A stretch of DNA of 64,000 bases from an uncultured bacterium (GTDB lineage: Bacteria; Spirochaetota; Leptospiria; Leptospirales; Leptonemataceae): assembly GCA_937928085.1 (NCBI GenBank), contig CALFVU010000007.1:1-64000 (forward strand). The letters run 5' to 3'. The notes under the pieces are model-generated. The model ran no database searches, was not told the DNA's origin, and saw nothing but the letters and a program-made list of their open reading frames with translations. The translations under genes were made by a program, and so were the position numbers. This document shows, in pieces, positions 56,378 through 64,000 of this stretch (positions are counted from its first letter, which is position 1; every line of letters begins with the position of its first letter).

Positions 56378-57126
56378 TTTGCATAGCTAACCAAAAAGGT
56401 GGTGTTGGCAAAACAACTACAGCTTTAAACTTATCCGCTTTTTTAGGGAAAAAAAATAAAAAAATTTTATTAGTGGATATGGATCCACAAGGAAACGCAT
56501 CTTCCGGTATGGGTTTTGATATTCATAAACTCGATCGAACAATATATGAAGTTTTATTAGAAGAGTATTCGAGTTTAGAGTGTATTTTACCAACCAAAGA
56601 AGAAAATGTATGGATTTTACCTTCAAATGTAAATCTTGCTGGTTTAGAAGTAGATCTATTAGAAAAAGAAAATAAAAACGAACAGTTAAAACAAATTTTA
56701 AACAAAATAAGAAATCAATATGATTATATCATTATAGATAGTCCACCAAATCTAGGAATTCTTACTTTAAACGGATTATGCGCATCAGATGGAGTGATTA
56801 TCCCTTTACAGACAGAATATTATGCACTCGAAGGAATTACACAATTAATGAAAGTAATCCATAGAGTTCAAAAAACATTAAACCCTTCTTTAGTTTTAGT
56901 AGGTGTACTACTTACTATGTATGATTCAAGAACCTCGTTATCAAAAATGGTTGTGGATGATGTAAAAAAGCATTTTAAAGAAAAAGTCTTCGATAGTATT
57001 ATTCCTAGAAATGTAAAATTGTCAGAAGCTCCATCATTTGGTAAAAGTATCGCTCTTTATGCACCAGATAGCGCTGGCGCTATAGCTTATGAAAAAGTTG
57101 CAGAAGAATTTCTGAATAGAATTTAA
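56365..57126 (+). CDS. parA: Chromosome partitioning ATPase ParA/Soj
   Basis: 253 residues. Deviant Walker A ANQKGGVGKTTTALNLSAFL (about 9-28), VDMDPQGNASSGMGF, IDSPPNLGILTLNGL (Walker B) and PLQTEYYALEGITQL. It lacks the N-terminal DNA-binding domain of plasmid ParA, so it is the chromosomal Soj type. Start overlaps rsmG by 13 bases. Works with ParB and parS in origin segregation and, in some bacteria, control of DnaA. Confidence 0.96.
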   Translation: MASIVCIANQKGGVGKTTTALNLSAFLGKKNKKILLVDMDPQGNASSGMGFDIHKLDRTIYEVLLEEYSSLECILPTKEENVWILPSNVNLAGLEVDLLEKENKNEQLKQILNKIRNQYDYIIIDSPPNLGILTLNGLCASDGVIIPLQTEYYALEGITQLMKVIHRVQKTLNPSLVLVGVLLTMYDSRTSLSKMVVDDVKKHFKEKVFDSIIPRNVKLSEAPSFGKSIALYAPDSAGAIAYEKVAEEFLNRI

Positions 57127-57186
57127 ATTTTTTTTGAAAATTTTTTCGAGTTTTGTATATATAATTATATTAGATGGAGTAAATAT

Positions 57187-58059
57187 ATGGAAAAAAAGAA
57201 AACATTAGGAAAGGGACTGGCAAATTTATTACCTGATACTTTGGATAACGAAGAAGTAATAAAAGGAAATCCAGAATTTCAATATTTAGATGTGGATACG
57301 ATAGAATCGAATCCTAATCAACCAAGAAAAAAATTTGATCAAAAGGAATTAGAAGAATTAGCAGAAACGATAAAAAATGTTGGAATTATTGAACCAATCA
57401 TAGTTAGAATAGAAAACAATAAACCTATACTAATTTCTGGTGAGAGACGTTTAAAAGCAGCGAAATTAGCTGGATTTAAAAAAATACCTGCTATCATTAA
57501 AAATATCGATGCTATTCGTAGTATAGAAATGGCAATCATAGAAAATATTCAAAGAGAAAACCTAACTCCCATTGAAGAAGCCAGAGCCTATGAAGAATTA
57601 ATGAAACTCTTAAATTTAAATATTAAACAATTAGCGGAAAGAATTGGTAAAGATAGATCTACAATATCAAATATCCTAAGAATACTAAAATTACCCGATG
57701 AAATTAAAACATTAATCGAAGAGAAAAAACTTAGTGTTGGACAAGCAAGACCTCTTCTTTCTATAGTAGATAAAAAAATGATGATTCAAATGGCTGAAAA
57801 AATATGTAAAGAAAACTGGAGCGCAAGAAAAGTAGAAGAAGAAGTAGCAAAACTTCTCGATAGGAATCATAAAAAACAAAATGAAATAGAAAATTTTAAA
57901 GACCCCACCATTTTAGAGTTAGAAAAAAAAATTCGAAATAAATTTACAACAAAAGTAGAGATTCGACACAACCATAATAGTTCTGGAAAAATTATTTTAC
58001 ACTATGCAAATTTAGACGAATTTGATAGAATCTTAGAAATTATGGGTATCCCGAATTAA
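57187..58059 (+). CDS. parB: Chromosome partitioning protein ParB/Spo0J
   Basis: 290 residues. The CTP-binding region includes NPNQPRKKFDQKELEELAET and ISGERRLKAAKLAGFKKIPA, and ENIQRENLTPIEEARAYEEL follows. The HTH (NIKQLAERIGKDRSTISNIL, near residue 150) recognises parS. The C-terminal dimer domain ends EIMGIPN. GGAG precedes the ATG, 60 bases after parA. Confidence 0.96.
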   Translation: MEKKKTLGKGLANLLPDTLDNEEVIKGNPEFQYLDVDTIESNPNQPRKKFDQKELEELAETIKNVGIIEPIIVRIENNKPILISGERRLKAAKLAGFKKIPAIIKNIDAIRSIEMAIIENIQRENLTPIEEARAYEELMKLLNLNIKQLAERIGKDRSTISNILRILKLPDEIKTLIEEKKLSVGQARPLLSIVDKKMMIQMAEKICKENWSARKVEEEVAKLLDRNHKKQNEIENFKDPTILELEKKIRNKFTTKVEIRHNHNSSGKIILHYANLDEFDRILEIMGIPN

Positions 58060-58109
58060 TATTATTCTTGACATTTCAATCTTAAAAAATCAAAGAGTAA
58101 GAAGGAATT

Positions 58110-58505
58110 ATGAAAAACAGTAGACTAGTTTACTTAACTTTGGTTTTTGTAAGTGCATTTCTCGTTTGGGGAAGAGATAAAATTAAAGCAGATGAAAAAT
58201 ATAAACAGAAAATTACAGAACAAAATCTGAAAGATAAAATTCAAGAATCTCTTAAGAATAATGCTGTTGTAATTGATGTAAGAACACCAGAAGAATATAG
58301 TATGGGACATTACAAAAAATCTCTTAATATACCTTATAATCAAATTGAACAAAGAATAAAAGATCTCGAAAAATATAAAAATAAAACGATTATCTTATAC
58401 TGCAGATCTGGAAGAAGAGCAGAAATAGCGAAAAAAATGCTGGAATCAAATGGATTTAAAAATGTAATCAATGGAATCAATCAAAGCTATTTTCCAAAAG
58501 AATAA
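58110..58505 (+). CDS. Exported single-domain rhodanese
   Basis: 131 residues. MKNSRLVYLTLVFVSAFLVW is a signal or anchor sequence. The rhodanese domain begins near 45: VVIDVRTPEEYSMGHYKKSL, then the active loop YCRSGRRAEIA (Cys near 97) and GFKNVINGI. Such proteins carry sulfane sulfur, here in the periplasm. AGAAGGAA precedes the ATG. It follows parB by 50 bases but has its own TTGACA at 58068 with no clear -10. Confidence 0.85.
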   Translation: MKNSRLVYLTLVFVSAFLVWGRDKIKADEKYKQKITEQNLKDKIQESLKNNAVVIDVRTPEEYSMGHYKKSLNIPYNQIEQRIKDLEKYKNKTIILYCRSGRRAEIAKKMLESNGFKNVINGINQSYFPKE

Positions 58506-58741
58506 AAAAAATTATTTTAAATGATTAAAAAAATCTTTTAATTTATAGAAAAAAATATTGCTTTAGATAAAGTTGTGAATAAGTTTTATTTATTTTTTTA
58601 GTTTAGATATACCGAATGGATATTAAAAAAAAATAAAAATTAAAATTTTTATCTATGACTGTAATTTTTTTCATCTCCGTATACAATATCATTATACTAA
58701 ATTTTTGTTGACTAATTTTTGTATTGTATTATTTTGTAGTT

Positions 58742-59374
58742 ATGAGAAAAGACACATTAACAGAGAGACAAAAAATAATTTATGATTTTATATGCAAATA
58801 TTCAGAAATAAAGGGATTTCCTCCATCAATAAGAGAAATAGCAGAAAAGCATAAAATCACACCGAAGGGAGCTTATGATCATTTAAAAGCTTTAGAAAAA
58901 AAAGGATTTATAAAAACCGAAAAAAATAAAAGTAGAGCTATTGAAATCTTGGGTAACTTGAGAAATTATGTTTCAGAAGATTTTATAAAAATTCCGTTGG
59001 TAGGTAATATTTCTGCAGGAAATCCTATTCTTGCACAAGAAAACATTGAAGAATACATAACCTTTCCAAAAATCATGATTTCTTCCAACAAAACAAATAT
59101 AAGCGAACGAGAAATTTTTGCTTTACGAGTTCATGGCGATTCAATGATCAATGCAAATATTAATGATGGAGATATTGCTATAATAAAAAAAACAAACATA
59201 GCTAATAACGGCGATATTGTAGTTGCTTTAATCGAAAATGAAGCAACTTTGAAATATTTTTATAAAGATAAAAATACTATTCGATTAGAACCCGCAAACC
59301 CAAATTATAAACCTATTGTATCGAAAAATGTAACGATTATTGGAAAACTTATTGGACTATACAAAAGATTTTAA
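58742..59374 (+). CDS. lexA: LexA repressor
   Basis: 210 residues from ATG 58742 (MRKDTLTERQKIIYDFI); an in-frame TTG six codons upstream is less likely. The N-terminal winged helix has FPPSIREIAEKHKITPKGAY. The self-cleavage site is Ala92-Gly93 (ISAGNP), and the Ser-Lys dyad is Ser134 (VHGDSM) and Lys171 (EATLKYF). It represses SOS genes until RecA-stimulated autocleavage. I saw no TTTG-N5-CAAA box (the pattern reported for Leptospira) in the 236 bases upstream. Confidence 0.94.
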   Translation: MRKDTLTERQKIIYDFICKYSEIKGFPPSIREIAEKHKITPKGAYDHLKALEKKGFIKTEKNKSRAIEILGNLRNYVSEDFIKIPLVGNISAGNPILAQENIEEYITFPKIMISSNKTNISEREIFALRVHGDSMINANINDGDIAIIKKTNIANNGDIVVALIENEATLKYFYKDKNTIRLEPANPNYKPIVSKNVTIIGKLIGLYKRF

Positions 59375-59545
59375 GTTAAAAATTAAGATATATCAATCAA
59401 AAATTTTACTATTTGATGGTAAATATGACTAAAAAAAATTGTTCTAAAATTATTATCAAATAAAGATTTTAATCGTTTTATTATTGACAATTTAAAAATA
59501 AAGTTCAAATAATGTAAGAAACATAAAAATAGTGACAATTATATA

Positions 59546-59575
59546 TTGACATTATATGAAATTAAGTGCTATTCT
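59546..59575 (+). promoter_or_regulatory. Probable promoter of the CorC/TlyC gene
   Basis: TTGACA (59546-59551) and TATTCT (59570-59575) are 18 bases apart, placing a start about 20 bases before the ATG at 59597. A second TTGACA lies about 60 bases upstream. Confidence 0.5.
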
Positions 59576-59596
59576 AAATATCTCTGATTATAAAAG

Positions 59597-60916
59597 ATGA
59601 TAGATATATTCATAATAATTATTTTAAGTCTAATGAATGGTTTTTTTTCTGCTTCTGAAATAGCATTAATTACAGTAAAACAAAGCCGTATTAAAAATTT
59701 AAAAGAAGAAGCTAAAAATAAAAGAGCTGAAATTATCTTTCATTTAAAAAAAGATCCAAATCAATTATTTGCAACTGTGCAAATTGGTGTAACTATGATA
59801 GCTACTATAGCTTCTGTGTATGGTGGTGCCAATTTAATAGGAAAGTTATCTCATATAATTAAAGAGACTATTAAAATTGATTTCATTCAGATTTCTTCAG
59901 AAGAAATATCATTTGGAATCGTAGTATTGTTTATCACATATTTACAAATAGTTATTGGAGAATTATTTCCAAAATCTATAGCTTTACATTATGCAGAAAA
60001 GGTTGCTTTACTCTTTGCTTATCCTTTATACTTCTTTAGTTATTTTTTTTCTTTTTTTAGTAAAATTTTAACTATCTCAAGCAATATACTCTTAAAACCT
60101 TTTAATGACAAAACAAGTTTTTCAGAAACAAAACTTATTACAGAAGATATTATGCATCTATTAGAAGAAGGTTTAAAAGAAGGAGCAATAGAAAAAAGTG
60201 AACACGAGATGATAGAAAATATATTAGAATTCAACGATACAGATGCAAGGGATGTAATGATCCCTAGAGTTGATATGGTTTCTTTATCAATTGATGCAAG
60301 TGAAGAAGATATACAAAAAGTTTTAGAAAGTATGTACACTCGTATACCTGTTTATAAAGACAATCTAGACAACATAGTGGGTATTCTACATATTAAAGAC
60401 TTAATACGAAAATTGTGGAAAAAAGAAACCGTTTCTATTTCTAAGTTACTTCGACCTGTATTTTTTGTGCCAGAAAGTATGAAAATTGGAAAGATTTTAC
60501 GAGAAATGCAAAAAAAGAAAAATCATATTGCGATTGTAGTAGATGAATATGGAGGAACAGCAGGTTTGTTAACTTTAGAAGATATATTAGAAGAAATCGT
60601 CGGGGATATCCAAGATATAATTGAGAACCAAGAAAATCAAAATATTTTACAATTACAAGAAAATACTTATTTAGTTAGTGGAAGTTGCAATATATTTGAT
60701 TTTAATGAATTTTTGAAAGAAGATATTATTCCGGAATCTGACGCATATAATACCATCGCAGGTTTTATAATTGAACTATTAGGAAGATTTCCAGAAATAG
60801 ATGAAAAAGTTAAATATAATGATTTTGTTTTTACCTTAATCAAAAAGAGTAAACAAAAAATGATACAATTTAAAGTAGAAAAATTAAAAAAACAAATTCC
60901 AACCAGCAATTCATAG
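59597..60916 (+). CDS. CNNM/CorC-type membrane protein (DUF21, CBS pair, CorC_HlyC)
   Basis: 439 residues. DUF21 membrane part to about residue 190 (SLMNGFFSASEIALITVKQS and GVTMIATIASVYGG), a CBS pair at about 205-330 (ARDVMIPRVDMVSLSID, RIPVYKDNLDNIVGILHIK, IAIVVDEYGGTAGLLTLED) and a C-terminal CorC_HlyC domain. The family includes magnesium and cobalt efflux factors and the spirochaetal haemolysin-named TlyC proteins; ion transport is the likelier role. The decayed potassium-channel gene starts 14 bases after its stop. Confidence 0.92.
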   Translation: MIDIFIIIILSLMNGFFSASEIALITVKQSRIKNLKEEAKNKRAEIIFHLKKDPNQLFATVQIGVTMIATIASVYGGANLIGKLSHIIKETIKIDFIQISSEEISFGIVVLFITYLQIVIGELFPKSIALHYAEKVALLFAYPLYFFSYFFSFFSKILTISSNILLKPFNDKTSFSETKLITEDIMHLLEEGLKEGAIEKSEHEMIENILEFNDTDARDVMIPRVDMVSLSIDASEEDIQKVLESMYTRIPVYKDNLDNIVGILHIKDLIRKLWKKETVSISKLLRPVFFVPESMKIGKILREMQKKKNHIAIVVDEYGGTAGLLTLEDILEEIVGDIQDIIENQENQNILQLQENTYLVSGSCNIFDFNEFLKEDIIPESDAYNTIAGFIIELLGRFPEIDEKVKYNDFVFTLIKKSKQKMIQFKVEKLKKQIPTSNS

Positions 60917-60929
60917 ATAGAATTAAAAA

Positions 60930-61923
60930 ATGATAAGCTCATATCAAGAAATGTTATGGAAAAAAATTAAGTTACCTTTATTTTGATAGAAATTGAATTT
61001 TTTTTTCAGTTCTGTAGGATATGATCTTATTTGGAGGTAGAGAAAAGCAAAATAAAAGCGAAATAGCAGAATTATATACAATCCAATTGAAATTTTCTGG
61101 AATTGATGCAATTGCTTATTCGATATCTTCGTTAACTGCAATTTATAGCTGAAGGAGATCTAAAAAATCTATTAGAAGAACATTCAAAAAGTCGGAGGCT
61201 ATTAAAAATGAAAGATTATTATATTGTTTGTGGTGTAAGAGATACAGGTAGTCAGGTTGTGAAAGAACAAAAATTAATGAAAGAAAACTATATTTTAGTA
61301 GAAATAGATCCTATAAAAGTAACTTCATTAAAAAATCAATTCCCTGAAATAATCATCATTTAAAAAAGATGCTACTCTTGAAAACACATTAAAAGAAGAT
61401 AAAATAGAAACAGCAAAAGGATTAATAGCAACTTTGTCAAATGATAAAGATAATTTGTATTTAGTAATTACTGCTAGATTTTTAAACCCAAATCTTAAAA
61501 TCGTAACAAGAACTAATGATTCTCGCTTGAATCAAAATTATTAGAGTAGGTGCGAATTATGTCGCAAGTCTGAACTACATAGGAGGTATTCGTATTGCTT
61601 CTGTATTATAAGACCCTATGCTGTGTCGTTCTTAGATAAAATGTTAAGAAATGTATCTGGTAATTTTAGGGTTGACGAAATTAAAGTAGAAGAAGGAAGC
61701 TATTTAGCAAATAGAACGTGAAAGATTCTGACATTTATATAGAATAGAAGTAGGTGTGTATATTTTTGCATATTATCCCTATGAAAATAGTTCGGTATGT
61801 ATTTATAATCTTGGATCAAATTTATTGATTAATCCTAATAGTATTTTAATTTTTATAGGAAATAGAGAACAACACAAAAAAATTTTACGAATTTTAAAAA
61901 ATAATAATATAATAAAATTATAA
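60930..61923 (+). pseudogene. Decayed RCK (TrkA-N) potassium channel gene
   Basis: Short open pieces in different frames add up to a near full-length ligand-gated K+ channel (Kch/MthK type). ATG 60930 opens MISSYQEMLWKKIKLPLF and stops. SVGYDL near 61011 recalls the pore TVGYGD with Gly lost. SGIDAIAYSISSLTAIYS is helix 2. EGDLKNLLEEHSKSRRLLK leads to DYYIVCGVRDTGSQVVKEQ (TrkA-N). Then IETAKGLIATLSNDKDNLYL, KIIRVGANYVASLNYIGGIR, RPYAVSFLDKMLRNVSGNF and a TrkA-C-like end LLINPNSILIFIGNREQHKK. Frame breaks lie near 61018, 61150, 61361, 61538, 61609 and 61719. Confidence 0.88.
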
Positions 61924-61928
61924 GAAAA

Positions 61929-63305
61929 TTAATAAATTTTGTACTCTTTAATCAAATTATCGAAATAAGTAGATTCCGATATCCAAAGTTTCTTGAATTC
62001 TAAATATTCTAAGTTCTGTTCTAAAGCTTTACGATAAGAATCGGAACCCCATAGTTTATCAATGTAATATTGATTTTTAGATTTAGTAAATTCAAATTGA
62101 TTGGGATATAGTTTTTTTATAATTCGTAAGTATTCATAACCCACTTGAATAGGATCAATTTCTAAAGAAACTGGATAGATTTGAATTCCTTTACATTTTT
62201 GATTTTTGTAAATAGAAAAAGTTGGATAAAACTCAATAAGACCAAATTTTACACCTTTTAAATTTAATTTTCGCATTTCATTTAAAACTAATTCATTATC
62301 CATCCATGGAGAGCCAGTGTAAATAAAAGGTTTTGTTGTACCACGTCCTAAACTTAAATTAGTTCCTTCTAAAAAAACCAAACCTACATACATAATTGCT
62401 GATTCTATATTGGGTATATTGGGAGAAGGATTAATCCACGTATTCGCTAAAGTCCAGTTAATATTTTTGGGATCAAAATTTTCCATTCGTATAATTTTTA
62501 GTTTAAGATTTTTATATTTAAACACAGACATAAAAATTGAATATTCTGCCGGAGTTAATCCATATAAATAAGGAACAGGCGCTTCGCTAACAAAACTAAC
62601 GTAATTTTCTTCCAAAAAATGTCCTGCTGAATTCCATATACCATAAGGATGGGGTCTATCCAAAATAATCACTTCCTTCTGAAGAAGATCTGCAGTTTCT
62701 AATATATATGTCAAGGTAGAAATGTAAGTATAACTTCTTACAGGTAAATTTTGAATATCTACAAGAATTGCATCAATTTGGTTTATATATTCTAAAGGTG
62801 GTTTTTTGATTTTAGAATATAGACTTATAATAGGAATATTGTATTTTGTATGATATTTAACCACATCAGTAGATAAAAAGTCTTCAGAACTAAATATTCC
62901 ATGCTCAGGTTCAAAAATCACCTTAGGTAAAATTTTTTTTTCGTATAGAATTTCTAAAATAGATTTTAATTGCTGATTTACACCAGTTAAATTTGTGAAT
63001 AAACCAAAAGAGATATTATGTAAAAAATAAAAATTTACATATTCAGAAATATCTAAACCTGTGTATAACTTTTTATCTTGCATACCATATAATGTTTTGA
63101 ATTTAGAAGATATATTCAATAAAGATGATTTAGGAGAATATACACAAATTCTTAGCTTGTCGTAAAAAGAAAAAATTTCAAAACTAGAAAATCTATTCAA
63201 TTCACAATTGTAATTATTTATATAAAAAAAAGCATTTTCTATGGATTGATGTGACTTACAAAAAATAAATAAAAAAAACAAAAAATAAATAGTAGTCTTT
63301 TTCAT
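61929..63305 (-). CDS. DUF1343 / NamZ-like exo-N-acetylmuramidase lipoprotein
   Basis: 458 residues. Signal MKKTTIYFLFFLFIFCKSH with Cys16 as lipid site. The DUF1343 core starts near residue 110: SFGLFTNLTGVNQQLKSILE, then IFEPEHGIFSSEDF, VDIQNLPVRSYTYISTLTYI, ILDRPHPYG and FLEGTNLSLGRGTTKPFIY. NamZ members remove terminal N-acetylmuramic acid from wall fragments. It may act in murein recycling at the inner or outer membrane. It ends five bases from the decayed channel gene on the opposite strand. Confidence 0.85.
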   Translation of the reverse strand: MKKTTIYFLFFLFIFCKSHQSIENAFFYINNYNCELNRFSSFEIFSFYDKLRICVYSPKSSLLNISSKFKTLYGMQDKKLYTGLDISEYVNFYFLHNISFGLFTNLTGVNQQLKSILEILYEKKILPKVIFEPEHGIFSSEDFLSTDVVKYHTKYNIPIISLYSKIKKPPLEYINQIDAILVDIQNLPVRSYTYISTLTYILETADLLQKEVIILDRPHPYGIWNSAGHFLEENYVSFVSEAPVPYLYGLTPAEYSIFMSVFKYKNLKLKIIRMENFDPKNINWTLANTWINPSPNIPNIESAIMYVGLVFLEGTNLSLGRGTTKPFIYTGSPWMDNELVLNEMRKLNLKGVKFGLIEFYPTFSIYKNQKCKGIQIYPVSLEIDPIQVGYEYLRIIKKLYPNQFEFTKSKNQYYIDKLWGSDSYRKALEQNLEYLEFKKLWISESTYFDNLIKEYKIY

Positions 63306-63472
63306 ATTATTAACAGAATGTAATATTTTTATCGTAACTAAATTTTCAATATAAGTAAGAAATGATATAAATTTTAATCATATTCAGAGAATTCAATATT
63401 TATTTTTCTAAATTACCAGTTTTAAAAAATTATAAAAAAATACAATTTTATAAAAAAAGATGTTTTTTTAAG

Positions 63473-63501
63473 TTGACATTAGTTTTTAATAAATTTATAT
63501 C
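63473..63501 (+). promoter_or_regulatory. Promoter of the FecR lipoprotein
   Basis: TTGACA (63473-63478), 17 bases, TATATC (63496-63501). It is followed at 63506-63513 by GAGGAGGT and the ATG at 63519. The transcript leader would be only about 10-12 bases. Confidence 0.6.
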
Positions 63502-63518
63502 TAATGAGGAGGTAGAAA

Positions 63519-64000
63519 ATGAAAAACATTCGTTATTTAATAATTTTTGTGGGGCTTGTGTCATTGGAATTTTGCAAAAAAGAAAGTATAAAAGAAGCAA
63601 ATATTGAGCAACCAATAGCTAAAATTCAATACATTAAAGGCGTAGTAAAAATAGAGAGAGAGGGAAATGTTATCGAAGGAAAAATCAATGATTTCTTACA
63701 AAAAAATGATATCTTGTATACAGAAAAAGATTCTGTTGTAGACATTATAATTAGACAGAAAGGAATTATAAGAATTACGGATAACACAAAAATCAAAATT
63801 AATTTTATCACATCAGAAAATATTGAAATATTTCAAGATAAAGGATCAATAATAACACATTTAAGAAAATTAAAAGAATCAGAAAATTACTCTATTGTAA
63901 CACCTACATCAGTTGCTGCCGTTAGAGGAACAAGTTTTATTACTAAAATTATAAATGAGAACCAAACGAATTTTGCTTTGATAGAAGGAAGAATCGAAAT
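63519..64000 (+). CDS. FecR-domain lipoprotein (cut by window end)
   Basis: Open from ATG 63519 to the last base, about 160 codons so far. GAGGAGGT (63506-63513) is a strong ribosome site. The signal MKNIRYLIIFVGLVSLEFC gives lipid Cys19. Then IQYIKGVVKIEREGNVIEGK, a FecR start, and IVTPTSVAAVRGTSF, the FecR motif. FecR domains in spirochaetal lipoproteins are periplasmic or surface sheet folds, unlike the iron-signalling FecR of enterics, and no sigma factor or receptor is adjacent. Confidence 0.82.
   Translation, partial: MKNIRYLIIFVGLVSLEFCKKESIKEANIEQPIAKIQYIKGVVKIEREGNVIEGKINDFLQKNDILYTEKDSVVDIIIRQKGIIRITDNTKIKINFITSENIEIFQDKGSIITHLRKLKESENYSIVTPTSVAAVRGTSFITKIINENQTNFALIEGRIE

Noticed and set aside
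60944-61141. Minus-strand frame over the channel pseudogene
   Set aside because: Antisense to a series of clear channel fragments.

Overview
The window is a very AT-rich stretch of a spirochaete chromosome, read with the standard bacterial code. Several features point to a Leptospira-like lineage (Leptospirales or a close uncultured relative) rather than Borrelia or Treponema. It has the flagellar block flgN-flgK-flgL-fliW-csrA plus fliD, a P83/100-family protein, and many short lipoprotein signals with loose spirochaetal lipoboxes. It also has CMP-KDO synthetase (so an LPS-bearing outer membrane), a LIC_13355-type lipoprotein and a FecR lipoprotein. No named species can be assigned from sequence alone.

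Layout. 1-298: a compositionally odd edge. 299-6525: a FlgT/LPP20-like lipoprotein, then the late flagellar operon flgN-flgK-flgL-fliW-csrA behind a sigma-28 type promoter, with a small secreted protein overlapping csrA. 6746-16882: kdsB, an orphan RND pump, an acetyl-CoA hydrolase/transferase operon, a MORN lipoprotein and a DUF4105-like (permuted papain-like) exported protein. 16941-19667: a cobalamin riboswitch followed by three lipoproteins (one LIC_13355-like, one with a transcobalamin-like DUF4430 domain) and a DUF6580-type membrane protein. This looks like a compact vitamin B12 capture and uptake locus with no TonB receptor in view. 19716-27625: cysK, mdh, a DUF2231 membrane protein, a solitary OppB/DppB-type permease, a diguanylate cyclase, an outer-membrane protein, a DUF368/PopT-family protein and a PC4-like ssDNA-binding protein. 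27701-42946: an EAL-CBS-GGDEF protein, purN-purH, unknown lipoproteins, a VanY-like peptidase, panE, trmH, purE-purK, then fliD (second sigma-28 type promoter), an all-helical protein and a Fis-type HTH regulator, and tRNA-Gly(TCC). 43762-46962: a PhnD-like lipoprotein, a chemoreceptor and a small NicO-like membrane protein, tightly packed. 46956-51970: hisS, an HU-like protein, a second diguanylate cyclase, a zinc-ribbon membrane protein and the P83/100 protein. 52082-59374: mfd, rsmG-parA-parB with a parS palindrome inside rsmG, a rhodanese and lexA. 59597-64000: a CorC/TlyC-type protein, a decayed RCK potassium-channel gene, a NamZ/DUF1343 lipoprotein and the start of a FecR lipoprotein.

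Themes: envelope and surface proteins dominate. Motility and its control are spread over the window: flagellar genes, a chemoreceptor, CsrA/FliW and three c-di-GMP proteins. The most distinctive system is the riboswitch-led B12 locus. The clearest genome-biology signals are the intragenic parS next to parAB and the potassium-channel pseudogene. There is no CRISPR array, prophage, insertion sequence or rRNA in the window.
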